Assembly: GCA_051870875.1 (NCBI GenBank)
Contig: JBJECG010000052.1
Coordinates: 1 to 25,869 of the forward strand
From: Aphodosoma sp051870875
Lineage (GTDB): Bacteria; Bacteroidota; Bacteroidia; Bacteroidales; Paludibacteraceae
Length of the DNA: 25,869 nucleotides
Direction of reading: 5' to 3'
The position numbers and the translations under genes were made by a program. The notes below the pieces were generated by a model that worked only from the letters and a program-made list of their open reading frames with translations, did no database searches and had not been told where the DNA came from. Positions 7,381-15,463 of this stretch are shown in pieces (positions within the stretch are counted from its first letter, which is position 1; every line of letters begins with the position of its first letter).

Positions 7381-8304
7381 ATGGCAGCCAATAAATTTTT
7401 CACCAAAGAAGTCAAAATCGGAATCTCGTTCGTAGTTGCATTTGCACTGCTCTATTGGGGTATCAATTTTCTGAAAGGGGTCAATCTTTTCACTCCTACC
7501 AACCACTACATACTGAAATACGAACGCATCGACGGCCTTGTAGTCTCAAACGGAGTATTCGTCAAAGGATACAAAATAGGTCAGGTGCACGACATAAAAT
7601 ATGACTTCTCAAAACCCGAACCATTTGCCGTCACCATCAACATCAATGATGACGTACACCTGCCGCAAGGCACAGTAGCAGCCCTCTTCGATGAAAGCAT
7701 GCTCGGAGGCAAAGGCATCAACCTGCTGCTTGCCGACAACACCACATACCACAACGCGGGCGATACCCTTGTCACAACAATCGATCCGGGGTTGATGGGA
7801 ACGATTACCGGCATCATACCGTCGCTTACCGCTACCGTAGCGCATGTCGACAGTCTTGTCGTATCGCTCGACCAACTGGTCAACAGCACTGAAATACAAC
7901 AGTCACTCTCAAATATTGAAAACATATCGGCCAAGCTCAGGCATACGGTCAACTCAGTCAATAACATCATAGACAATGATTTGCAGACAATAATGTACCA
8001 AATCGACACCACCATGACAAACATCAATGTCCTTACATCAAAACTAAGTGTAGCGGACTATGCCGACATACTCCACTCCATAGACACCACCATGACAAAC
8101 ATACAGGACTTCTCACGACGCATCAACGATCCTAACGGCACCGTCGGACTTCTGCTCAACGACCCGGCACTCTATCGGGAAATAACGTCAACTGTCACTT
8201 CTGCCAACAACCTGCTCATAGACCTGAAGTCGAATCCCAAACGATACGTACACTTCTCACTGTTTGGACGTAAAAACAAAGAGAAAAAAGAATCAAAGCA
8301 GTAG
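7381..8304 (+). CDS. MlaD/MCE family lipid-transport substrate-binding protein
   Basis: The 307-residue protein has a single N-terminal membrane anchor (about 10-30, KIGISFVVAFALLYWGINFL) and then an MCE domain (about 35-115, with GLVVSNGVFVKGYKIGQV and LGGKGINLLL). The rest is helical (about 140-290), as in MlaD-type proteins. MCE proteins form rings that shuttle phospholipids between inner and outer membranes. The permease and ATPase partners are not adjacent here, which is usual in Bacteroidota. It follows the cell-wall amidase in the same direction and is probably cotranscribed with it; a terminator lies 75 nt downstream. The tail is Lys-rich (FGRKNKEKKESKQ). Confidence 0.9.
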   Translation: MAANKFFTKEVKIGISFVVAFALLYWGINFLKGVNLFTPTNHYILKYERIDGLVVSNGVFVKGYKIGQVHDIKYDFSKPEPFAVTININDDVHLPQGTVAALFDESMLGGKGINLLLADNTTYHNAGDTLVTTIDPGLMGTITGIIPSLTATVAHVDSLVVSLDQLVNSTEIQQSLSNIENISAKLRHTVNSVNNIIDNDLQTIMYQIDTTMTNINVLTSKLSVADYADILHSIDTTMTNIQDFSRRINDPNGTVGLLLNDPALYREITSTVTSANNLLIDLKSNPKRYVHFSLFGRKNKEKKESKQ

Positions 8305-8378
8305 AAGCACTTAACCCGAAACATTCTAAATAACGACATTTTCAAAAAACAAAAACGCCCATAAAATCCATCAAAGCA

Positions 8379-8411
8379 ACGTCCGAAGTAACAAAGACTT
8401 CGGACGTTTTT
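8379..8411 (+). terminator. Rho-independent terminator after the MCE gene
   Basis: The 11-nt arm ACGTCCGAAGT (8379-8389) and its perfect complement (8397-8407) enclose a 7-nt loop and are followed by a T-run at 8407-8411. It closes the amidase-MCE transcript. The rest of the 8305-8735 gap is AT-rich spacer, the dnaA promoter and its leader. Confidence 0.88.
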
Positions 8412-8573
8412 ATCTAATAGCGAAATCAAAAAAACATATAAAATCAAAAAGCTAACAATCACCCCATTATACATGCAATTACAAATCAGACAACTGCTAA
8501 TCAAGCACTTAAAACGAATATACTGATAAACAAACATATACCGGACCACCATCTGTCCCAAATCCCTTGCTTG

Positions 8574-8605
8574 TTTGCACGCTAAAAATAAATGCCCTAC
8601 TTTTG
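8574..8605 (+). promoter_or_regulatory. dnaA promoter
   Basis: TTTG (8574-8577), a 20-nt spacer and TACTTTTG (8598-8605) match the Bacteroidota consensus. The predicted start near 8612 leaves a leader of about 124 nt before dnaA. I saw no convincing DnaA box cluster around it. Confidence 0.75.
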
Positions 8606-8735
8606 CAAATGCAAAAACATACTATATCCGTCACAGATCTTCCTCTTATCAGCAAGCACTTTCAAACCGGCAGACACTCATCAGAAAGAAGGGAAACAAC
8701 AGGAGCTGCTAACAAGAAACTATACAAAACGACTT

Positions 8736-10148
8736 ATGTCCAACCACGTAGAATTATGGAACAAATGCCTTGACATCATGAAATATGATGTAAGCGATGC
8801 CATGTACAACACATGGTTGTCGCCTCTTGTCCCATACAGCTACGTTGACAATAAACTAACCCTGCAAGTACCGTCGCCGTTCTTTGTCGAATACATTGAA
8901 GCGAACCTCTCAAACATCCTCTATACATCACTGCAGAAAGTATTCGGCCCCGAAGTGCAACTGTACTACAAGGAAGTTGTGCTGAATAACGACCTCCACC
9001 CTACCACAACCACCCTTACATCCGCCAGGCCGCAACTTCCGGTACAGCAAGAAAAAAATCAGGTCACCAAACGGACTCCATTTGCAAACACCTGCTATCC
9101 TCCACTGGAAAACTCCAATCTCAATACCACCTACAACCTCGACAGCTATATCGAAGGAACCACCAACCGTCTGGCACGTACGGCCGGCATCAACATTGCC
9201 GCCAACCCGGGTACATCCCTTTTCAATCCCATGTTCATCTACGGCGATTCGGCTGTTGGCAAGACACATCTGGCAAACGCCATAGGTTTGGCCACAAAGC
9301 AGCGTTTCCCCGACAAAAGGGTACTCTACATATCGGCCAATCTTTTCCAGCAACAGTTTGCAAGTGCCACAATCAACAATACGACCAACGACTTCCTGCT
9401 GTTTTACCAAAGTCTCGACTTCCTCATCGTCGATGATATACAAGACTTCTGCGGTACGACAAAAGCCAAGACACAAAACACATTCTTCCATATATTCGAA
9501 CATCTGCACCGTCTCGGCAAACAGCTGATATTGTGTTCTGACCGGGAACCTGCAAAATTGCAAGGCGTGGAAGACCGCATACTGAGCCGCTTCAAATGGG
9601 GACTGACCGTGAAAATAGAGCGACCAGACTACGCGCTCCGTCATGACATAGTCAGATATAGAGTGGAAAAAAACGGGCTCAACATACCGGAAGATGTCAT
9701 AGAATTCATAGCCCGTAACGTAACGACCAACATACGTGACATAGAAGGGATTCTGATTTCGCTGCTTGCACGCTCCACGTACACAGAAGCCGACATCAAT
9801 CTTGATCTTGCAAAACAAGTGGTCGGCGACATCATAGAACCATCCGCCAAAACCAATGCCACCATCTCAATAGAGCGAATTTGCGATGTTGTGTGCCGGT
9901 ACTACGCCATGCCGATAGAAGACATAAACTCCAAAAGCAGGAAGCAGGAAATATCCGAAGCCCGGCAGGTGGCAATGTATCTCGCCAGAAACCACACGGA
10001 CTCGCCGCTGTCCACAATCGGGGAAACCATCGGCAAGCGCAATCACGCCACCGTAATCCACGCTTGCAAAACCATTCGCGACCAGATGGATGTCGACACA
10101 CAACTTTCACGCCGCATACACGAAATAGAGGATATTCTGCACAAATAA
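8736..10148 (+). CDS. dnaA: Chromosomal replication initiator protein DnaA
   Basis: DnaA unwinds oriC and loads the replicative helicase. The 470-residue protein starts MSNHVELWNKCLDIMKYDV, matching domain I of Bacteroidales homologues; the frame is open 48 codons further upstream but that stretch contains the promoter and does not look coding. The AAA+ core has Walker A GDSAVGKTH (Lys176), Walker B FLIVDDIQ (Asp233-234), an arginine-finger region EDRILSRFKWGL and the sensor II motif NIRDIEGILIS. The C-terminal DNA-binding domain ends with IGKRNHATVIHACK (around 432-445). It lies between a terminator and the pRiA4b-ORF3 gene. No oriC-type DnaA-box array was found here; in this phylum oriC need not be next to dnaA. 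Confidence 0.97.
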   Translation: MSNHVELWNKCLDIMKYDVSDAMYNTWLSPLVPYSYVDNKLTLQVPSPFFVEYIEANLSNILYTSLQKVFGPEVQLYYKEVVLNNDLHPTTTTLTSARPQLPVQQEKNQVTKRTPFANTCYPPLENSNLNTTYNLDSYIEGTTNRLARTAGINIAANPGTSLFNPMFIYGDSAVGKTHLANAIGLATKQRFPDKRVLYISANLFQQQFASATINNTTNDFLLFYQSLDFLIVDDIQDFCGTTKAKTQNTFFHIFEHLHRLGKQLILCSDREPAKLQGVEDRILSRFKWGLTVKIERPDYALRHDIVRYRVEKNGLNIPEDVIEFIARNVTTNIRDIEGILISLLARSTYTEADINLDLAKQVVGDIIEPSAKTNATISIERICDVVCRYYAMPIEDINSKSRKQEISEARQVAMYLARNHTDSPLSTIGETIGKRNHATVIHACKTIRDQMDVDTQLSRRIHEIEDILHK

Positions 10149-10209
10149 CTGTTGTAACAAATCCCCAAAACAGCAATCACTTTTGTTATCATAATTCCAA
10201 AAATATTAT

Positions 10210-10217
10210 TACCTTTG
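10210..10217 (+). promoter_or_regulatory. -7 element upstream of the pRiA4b-ORF3/miaA operon
   Basis: TACCTTTG matches the -7 consensus. The nearest TTTG is at 10182-10185 with a 24-nt spacer, longer than ideal. The gene starts 25 nt downstream. Confidence 0.5.
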
Positions 10218-10242
10218 TTCTGTAAAAACAAACCTTGTAATT

Positions 10243-10800
10243 ATGATATACAAATTTCTGATCCTTTCGGATGAGGCGGACAACTTTTCGCGCGAAATAG
10301 AGATAAACTCCGACGCTACATTTCTCGAACTGAACAATGCCATACTCAATTCGGTCAATTACCAGCCGGATCAGCTCACATCATTCTTCCACTGCATGAA
10401 CGGATGGGAAAAATATGAGGAAATAACCCTCATCGAAATGGATACCAATCCCGAGAACGATTCGTTCACCATGGACAGCACCCATATCGACGAATTCATA
10501 ACCGATGAAGGAGACAGGCTGATATTTGTGTTCGACATGCTCACCGAACGATCATTCTTCATCGAACTGAAAGAGATGAAACCCGGCACACTGGATAAGG
10601 CGCAATGTACACGAGCAACCGGCAAAGCACCCAAACAACTGACTTCGGAGGACGAGTTCCTGCTCAATCCTACGACGCAATCAGGCAAGCAGGACATACT
10701 GGACGATGACTTTTATGGTGATTCGGAATTTGATATGGACGAACTCGATGCCGAAGGTTTCGGCGATGTAGGATTGGACGAGCTGGGCGAAAACTACTGA
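10243..10800 (+). CDS. pRiA4b ORF-3-like protein (IS1096 TnpR-passenger family)
   Basis: The 185-residue protein begins MIYKFLILSDEADNFSREI and has the alpha/beta core of the PRiA4_ORF3 family: FLELNNAILNSV, the aromatic segment SFFHCMNGWEKY, then LIFVFDMLTERSFFIEL. The final 50 residues are very acidic (DDDFYGDSEFDMDELDAEGF). The family is named after plasmid and IS passenger proteins, but in Bacteroidales a chromosomal copy next to miaA is common, so this is probably a housekeeping gene of unknown function and not mobile DNA. The stop is 51 nt before miaA in the same frame, and the two are probably cotranscribed. Confidence 0.85.
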   Translation: MIYKFLILSDEADNFSREIEINSDATFLELNNAILNSVNYQPDQLTSFFHCMNGWEKYEEITLIEMDTNPENDSFTMDSTHIDEFITDEGDRLIFVFDMLTERSFFIELKEMKPGTLDKAQCTRATGKAPKQLTSEDEFLLNPTTQSGKQDILDDDFYGDSEFDMDELDAEGFGDVGLDELGENY

Positions 10801-10851
10801 TATGCCACTTGCATCCTGACGTGCGGCAGTCATTCCAAAATTCACACTCTC

Positions 10852-11748
10852 TTGGGCACTCTATTTGTTCTTCTCGGACCTACCGGAGTAGGCAAAACCG
10901 ATTTAAGTCTTGCTGTTGCGGATATGCTGGGTTGCAGCATCATATCATCCGACTCCAGACAGATATACCGTGAAACAAGAATCGGTACGGCAGCCCCGTC
11001 GGAAAAGGAGCTGCAGCAAATCCGCCACTTTTTCATAGGCACATTGTCTGTTACGGAACAGTACAGTTCCGGACAGTATGAAGTCGATGCCATCCCCGTC
11101 ATAGAACAAGAAATAGCCATGCACGGCAATACACTTATGGTAGGAGGCTCGATGCTGTATATAGATGCCGTATGCCGCGGGATAGACGACATACCGACCA
11201 TATTGCCAGAGATACGCAGCGAAGTGATGCGGCTATACAACAACGGGGGAACCGATGCACTACGGTCTCACCTGCAACTACTCGACCCTGTGTATTACCG
11301 CAATGTTGACCACAGGAACGCCAAGCGCATGATGCACGCCATAGAAGTATGCTGGCAGACAGGCAGACCATTCTCGTCGCTACACACAGGACAAGCGAAA
11401 CAGCGCAATTTCCAGATCGTGAAAATAGGATTGGACCGTGACCGCAGCGACCTTTACAAGAGAATAAACCGACGAGTGGAGCTAATGGTTGAATCGGGGC
11501 TTGAAGCCGAGACATGCAGTCTGCTGCCTTACCGGCACTTCAACGCTCTAAATACCGTAGGTTACAAGGAGATGTTCAGTTACATTGACGGAGATTACAC
11601 TCTGCCCCGTGCCATAGAACTAATACAGCGCAACACACGAAGATACGCAAAAAAGCAGTTGTCATGGTTCGGGCGCGACAATGAAATCAACTGGTTCCAC
11701 CCTGATGACACAGGCAGCATTTTATCATTCATAAACAAAACGAAATAA
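10852..11748 (+). CDS. miaA: tRNA dimethylallyltransferase MiaA
   Basis: MiaA transfers a dimethylallyl group to N6 of A37 in tRNAs reading UNN codons, using DMAPP. The 298-residue protein has the P-loop GPTGVGKT (residues 9-16), the substrate loop SDSRQIYRETRIGTAAPS, the MLYIDAVCRGID region and RRYAKKQLSWF near the end. The start is inferred to be a TTG at 10852: it aligns M-G-T-L-F-V-L-L-G-P with usual MiaA N-termini, and no ATG or GTG in frame exists between it and the stop codon of the previous gene at 10798. It is followed 10 nt later by the LysE-type gene, so operon membership is likely. Confidence 0.95.
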   Translation: MGTLFVLLGPTGVGKTDLSLAVADMLGCSIISSDSRQIYRETRIGTAAPSEKELQQIRHFFIGTLSVTEQYSSGQYEVDAIPVIEQEIAMHGNTLMVGGSMLYIDAVCRGIDDIPTILPEIRSEVMRLYNNGGTDALRSHLQLLDPVYYRNVDHRNAKRMMHAIEVCWQTGRPFSSLHTGQAKQRNFQIVKIGLDRDRSDLYKRINRRVELMVESGLEAETCSLLPYRHFNALNTVGYKEMFSYIDGDYTLPRAIELIQRNTRRYAKKQLSWFGRDNEINWFHPDDTGSILSFINKTK

Positions 11749-11758
11749 TTCCGGCCAA

Positions 11759-12409
11759 ATGCTCAATACCATACTCATAGGAATATTCATAGGACTATGC
11801 GCATCCGTACCGACCGGGCCGCTGGGAGTGCTGTGCATCCAACGCACCATATCCCGCGGAAAGCTGCACGGATTTGTCACCGGTTTGGGAGCTACAACAT
11901 CCGACTTGATATATGCCATTCTCGTGAGCCTCGGCATGTCGTATATCATCAATTTCATAGAGTCCAACCAAACAGTCATCCAAATAGCAGGATCCGCCAT
12001 CATAGGACTTCTGGGGCTGCACATATTCCTCAACCGTACCCAACAATCCGGACCTACAAGACACAACTCCCAGACACATAAAATAAGCAAAAGCGAACTT
12101 TTCAACGACTATATATCCGCACTGTTGCTTTGCCTGAGCAATCCACTCATCGTATTCCTGTACATCGGTCTCTTTGCCCAGTTTGCAGTATTTGACCAAG
12201 TGAATCGGCTGAAAGCCGTCATATGCCTAGCCTCCATTGCCGCCGGAGCTGTGATATGGTGGCTTATACTGATATTGATAGTCGGCAAATTCCGCAGCCG
12301 GTTCGGCATGCGCGGGCTGTCCATTCTCAATAAAATCACCGGCTCGGCACTGATGCTGTTTGCATTGGGCACAGCCATCTTGGCACTTAAAAACCATTTC
12401 ATGCCATGA
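11759..12409 (+). CDS. LysE family translocator
   Basis: The 216-residue protein has the LysE/RhtB signature near its N-terminus (ASVPTGPLGVLCIQRTISRG, about 15-34) and about six membrane helices: 5-27, 40-65, 72-90, 117-140, 150-175 and 190-212. Proteins of this superfamily export amino acids or related small molecules; the substrate cannot be predicted. The gene starts 10 nt after miaA and its last 4 nt overlap the nadE start, so all three are translationally linked. The region around residues 95-112 is a polar loop rich in Gln, Thr and Ser. Confidence 0.88.
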   Translation: MLNTILIGIFIGLCASVPTGPLGVLCIQRTISRGKLHGFVTGLGATTSDLIYAILVSLGMSYIINFIESNQTVIQIAGSAIIGLLGLHIFLNRTQQSGPTRHNSQTHKISKSELFNDYISALLLCLSNPLIVFLYIGLFAQFAVFDQVNRLKAVICLASIAAGAVIWWLILILIVGKFRSRFGMRGLSILNKITGSALMLFALGTAILALKNHFMP

Positions 12410-14340
12410 CATCCCCAGCCAATTACGGATTTGTACGTATAGCCTCGGCAATACCTGCAATAAAAGTAGCCGACTGCGAATTCAACACAGCCCATATAGA
12501 AGCACAGATAGACGAAGCCGCCAGCCACGGAGCCTCGGCAGTACTTTTTCCCGAACTCTGTATCACGGCATATACATGTGCCGACCTTTTCAGGTCGCAC
12601 CTTCTGCTGCAAAACTCACTGGATGCACTTAATGACATTGTGTGTTACAGCCGCAACCTCAAGACAGTAATTATCGTAGGGCTTCCAATTATGGTAGACA
12701 ACGCCCTGTATAACTGCGCTGCCGTAATACACCAAGGCGATATACTCGGCATAGTGCCGAAAACCTACCTGCCAAACTACAATGAGTTTTATGAAATGCG
12801 CTGGTTCGCCTCGTCACTCGATGCCACAGCCACCGAAATATCACTGTTCGGGCAAACCGGCATTCCTTTCGGTCAAAACATCGTATTCAGAACTGAAGAG
12901 TACACGTTCGGCGTAGAGATATGCGAAGACATGTGGACGCCAGTACCTCCGAGTTCACTGCTTGCCCTGCAAGGCGCACAAGTGATATTCAATCTCTCTG
13001 CATCGAACGAACTGATAGGGAAAAACCGCTATCTGACCGACTTGATAAAACAGCAGTCCGCCCGTTCGATATCCGGCTATGTATACAGTTCGGCAGGATT
13101 CGGAGAATCTTCGACGGATTTGGTCTATGCCGGCAATGCCATCATAGCAGAAAGCGGAACTGTACTTGCCCAGAACAGGCGTTTCTCCAATGACCCGCAA
13201 ATAATCTACGGGGAAATAGACATCGACCGTATCCGTGCCGACCGCCAGAACAACAGTACTTTCCGTCGTGGGACAAAAGCCATCTTCCCGGATATCAAGA
13301 CCAGGTTTGCCGATTTCTCCCAACATATCATACCATTCGCTCCTGAACGCCATATATCACCCACTCCATTCATTCCATCGGACGATGAAATGAAATCATC
13401 GTGCGAAGAAGTGTTCAACATACAAGTAACCGGACTGGCAACCCGTCTGCACCACACAGGCATGAAACACATGATAGTAGGTATATCCGGAGGTTTGGAT
13501 TCCACGTTGGCATTGCTTGTATGTGCACGTGCGGCCGACCGTCTCGGCATAGACCGCAGTTGCATCATAGGAGTAACCATGCCAGGATTCGGCACAACCG
13601 GACGCACCTACCACAATGCAGTGGAAATGATAGGGAAATCAGGAGCCACGCTTCGCGAAATAGAGATAAAAGATGCCTGTATGCAGCATTTTGCCGACAT
13701 AGGACACAACCCGGAAACGCATGATGTCACATACGAAAACACCCAAGCCCGGGAACGCACCCAAATACTTATGGATCTGTCGAACCAATACGGCGGCATG
13801 GTGATAGGAACCGGAGACCTTTCTGAACTGGCTCTGGGCTGGGCAACATACAACGGAGACCACATGAGCATGTATGCCATAAATGCAAGCATTCCGAAAA
13901 CTTTCATACGGCACATGGTACGCTATGCCGCCGACTATGAAATGGAACCGGCTCTGCTCGATTGTCTGCTCGATGTGATAGACACTCCCATATCCCCCGA
14001 ACTACTTCCGGCCCAGACCGACGGTACAATAGCCCAAATCACAGAAGACCTCGTAGGTCCATACGAACTGCATGATTTCTTTATCTACTACACGCTGCGC
14101 TACGGTTTTTCGCCCGACAAAATCCGACATCTTGCACTGCGCGCCTTTGCCGGGCGTTACGACAATGATGCTATAAACCACTGGCTCAAGACATTCTGCC
14201 GCCGCTTCTTCAACCAACAATTCAAACGCAGCTGTATGCCAGACGGGCCGAAAGTCGGTTCTGTATGCCTCTCCCCCCGCGGTGACTGGCGCATGCCGTC
14301 GGATGCGTGTGCCAGAGCCTGGATGGAGAAGACGGAATAA
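12406..14340 (+). CDS. nadE: Glutamine-dependent NAD+ synthetase
   Basis: NadE makes NAD+ from nicotinate adenine dinucleotide, ATP and glutamine-derived ammonia, the last step of NAD biosynthesis. The 644-residue two-domain protein has an N-terminal glutaminase of the nitrilase family with the triad Glu50 (FPELC), Lys119 (PKTYLPNYNEF) and Cys173 (EICEDMW). The C-terminal synthetase has the ATP-PPi loop SGGLDS (361-366) and the motifs GTGDLSELALGW and NASIPKTF. Length and domain order are normal for the fused form. It overlaps the LysE-type gene by 4 nt (ATGA) and is the last gene of the miaA operon. A weak hairpin at 14366-14390 follows the stop. Confidence 0.97.
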   Translation: MTSPANYGFVRIASAIPAIKVADCEFNTAHIEAQIDEAASHGASAVLFPELCITAYTCADLFRSHLLLQNSLDALNDIVCYSRNLKTVIIVGLPIMVDNALYNCAAVIHQGDILGIVPKTYLPNYNEFYEMRWFASSLDATATEISLFGQTGIPFGQNIVFRTEEYTFGVEICEDMWTPVPPSSLLALQGAQVIFNLSASNELIGKNRYLTDLIKQQSARSISGYVYSSAGFGESSTDLVYAGNAIIAESGTVLAQNRRFSNDPQIIYGEIDIDRIRADRQNNSTFRRGTKAIFPDIKTRFADFSQHIIPFAPERHISPTPFIPSDDEMKSSCEEVFNIQVTGLATRLHHTGMKHMIVGISGGLDSTLALLVCARAADRLGIDRSCIIGVTMPGFGTTGRTYHNAVEMIGKSGATLREIEIKDACMQHFADIGHNPETHDVTYENTQARERTQILMDLSNQYGGMVIGTGDLSELALGWATYNGDHMSMYAINASIPKTFIRHMVRYAADYEMEPALLDCLLDVIDTPISPELLPAQTDGTIAQITEDLVGPYELHDFFIYYTLRYGFSPDKIRHLALRAFAGRYDNDAINHWLKTFCRRFFNQQFKRSCMPDGPKVGSVCLSPRGDWRMPSDACARAWMEKTE

Positions 14341-14423
14341 ACAGTCATATTCTTCATTGCGTCAGGCGGTTTACTGATGTAAGTTACCGCAGACGGTTTG
14401 TCCCGTCCCTTATGGCCTGCTGT

Positions 14424-14455
14424 CCGGCATATGGTGCCACGACGCCATATGTCGG
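14424..14455. other. Hairpin downstream of nadE and the lysis cassette
   Basis: CCGGCATATGG (14424-14434) pairs with CCATATGTCGG (14445-14455) with one G-U, and the stem can extend into the 10-nt loop. It lies between the convergent nadE and cassette transcripts. No T-run follows on either strand, so terminator activity is uncertain. The rest of 14341-14519 shows nothing I can call. Confidence 0.4.
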
Positions 14456-14519
14456 GGTCTGTGCATTGCCGCCGGGTCCAGCACGCACCTTTCGGCCGAG
14501 ATGCTTTCAGAAAACGATT

Positions 14520-14660
14520 TCACGGACTTCCTCGTGCGGCTTCTTTGGTTATGCGGCCTGTATAGATGGTCGTCACTTTGCAGCCTGTCGAGAATCCAAT
14601 GTTCCTGCCACATACCGAAAGGATGAGGTCGGTAACGTCTAATACATTTTTGTTTTCCAT
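14520..14660 (-). CDS. 46-residue protein at the end of the lysis-like cassette
   Basis: An ATG at 14660 opens a 46-codon frame beginning MENKNVLDVTDLILSV and ending RITKEAARGSP before a TGA at 14520. It overlaps the last 22 nt of the upstream gene in another frame, typical of translational coupling in compact phage operons. The sequence has one short hydrophobic run (LILSVCG) and no recognisable domain. It may be a real small protein or the remaining N-terminus of a longer one cut off by island decay. Support is positional plus plausible composition. Confidence 0.45.
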   Translation of the reverse strand: MENKNVLDVTDLILSVCGRNIGFSTGCKVTTIYTGRITKEAARGSP

Positions 14661-15118
14661 TGTCGTTTGATCAGGATTGTTGATACTATGCCGGTTGCCA
14701 ACCCGACGATAAAGGCTGCTATAAGGCGGACGAGGTGGCTTGACCGGCTTTCGGTTGTCGTTGCCGTGTCATTCAAGTCCTTTTCGTATGAAGCCGACCG
14801 CTGTGCAAATTCCGCCTCGAAATATTCGCACCGGCGTTGGAGCGAATCGCACCGTGCCGTAATGATGACGGTATCGCCCCGGTTGCGTAATGTCACTTCA
14901 GCCTGTCCGCTGCGGCTGCGGCATTCCGCTTCCGCGGGCAAGTAACGGAGAACCGGCATCGGTATCGTGATTGCCGTTTCCGACTCCGGTACAGGCTCGC
15001 TTTTCACCATCCGAATCATTCTGACAAGGCTGTCCGCGCGGACGCTGCTGTACTGCCGATGCGTTACGGCGGCTCTCTTTTGTCGTGCAGCGCAGCATGT
15101 ACAGCACAGGGCAATCAT
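14639..15118 (-). CDS. Putative lipoprotein with C-terminal membrane helix, nested overlap (lysis-like cassette)
   Basis: From ATG 15118 the product is 159 residues. It begins MIALCCTCCAARQKR, a short hydrophobic start with cysteines like a lipoprotein signal. A frame open 37 codons further upstream supplies more hydrophobic sequence (LPILAVTAMIALCC), so a non-ATG start there is possible. The middle is charged, with RGDTVIITARCDSL and a helical stretch, and residues about 130-152 form a membrane helix (LVRLIAAFIVGLATGIVSTIL) before a basic tail (KRQWKTK). This layout matches small proteins found beside amidases in Bacteroides phages and islands. The first 221 nt overlap the 3' end of the coiled-coil gene in another frame, recalling Rz/Rz1 spanin pairs, although the C-terminal helix is not typical of Rz1. 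Confidence 0.6.
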   Translation of the reverse strand: MIALCCTCCAARQKRAAVTHRQYSSVRADSLVRMIRMVKSEPVPESETAITIPMPVLRYLPAEAECRSRSGQAEVTLRNRGDTVIITARCDSLQRRCEYFEAEFAQRSASYEKDLNDTATTTESRSSHLVRLIAAFIVGLATGIVSTILIKRQWKTKMY

Positions 15119-15440
15119 TGCTGTAACGGCAAGAATTGGCAGCCTCGACCGATTTGCGCAGGCGGGCCATCTCGCGTTTGGTTGAGCCAAACTCCTTCTT
15201 GGCTTCAAACAGTTCTTTACGTGTGTCACTGAGTTCTGTTTTAAGGGGTTCTACAATGTTCTCTATAAGTATCCGGGTGGCTTTTCCGGCATTGTCAAAC
15301 CGCACGCTCTCGGCTTCGGCGCGTGCCTTCTCTGCTTCGGCATTCGCTTTCACTACGGTAGATCTCAATGTCACAACGCCGATGACGGCAGCCAGCAGTC
15401 CGCCTCCAAATATGTAGTTCAACAATACGCTTGGTTCCAT
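14898..15440 (-). CDS. Membrane-anchored coiled-coil protein (holin or inner-spanin-like)
   Basis: From ATG 15440 the protein is 180 residues: MEPSVLLNYIFGGGLLAAVIGVVTL gives one N-terminal membrane helix (shown as a whole segment 1-25 it is hydrophobic from 7), then a long charged coiled coil (about 30-100, rich in Ala, Glu, Lys, Arg). A cysteine pair follows in SCRYSNDCPVLYML (about 106-119), a motif I associate with similar small proteins of Bacteroides phages. Residues after about 120 are Arg-, Gln- and Gly-rich and lie in the overlap with the next gene, so they may be tolerated read-through. It begins 23 nt after the amidase stop, a position typical of lysis modules. A holin, inner spanin or anchoring role is inferred. 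Confidence 0.65.
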   Translation of the reverse strand: MEPSVLLNYIFGGGLLAAVIGVVTLRSTVVKANAEAEKARAEAESVRFDNAGKATRILIENIVEPLKTELSDTRKELFEAKKEFGSTKREMARLRKSVEAANSCRYSNDCPVLYMLRCTTKESRRNASAVQQRPRGQPCQNDSDGEKRACTGVGNGNHDTDAGSPLLARGSGMPQPQRTG

Positions 15441-15463
15441 GTCCACTTTAGTTTGACCTATTT

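Noticed and set aside
8305..8735. Possible oriC next to dnaA
   Set aside because: No cluster of DnaA boxes or 13-mer AT repeats could be seen; the gap is explained by a terminator, promoter and leader.
8928..9818. 296-codon minus-strand frame opposite dnaA
   Set aside because: Antisense to the AAA+ core of DnaA; no domain or promoter supports it.
10243..10800. Mobile element suggested by the IS1096-passenger family name
   Set aside because: No transposase or inverted repeats are nearby, and adjacency to miaA is common in Bacteroidales.
14307..14642. 111-codon plus-strand frame after nadE
   Set aside because: It overlaps the nadE end and runs antisense to the 46-aa gene; Cys- and Arg-rich composition looks noncoding.
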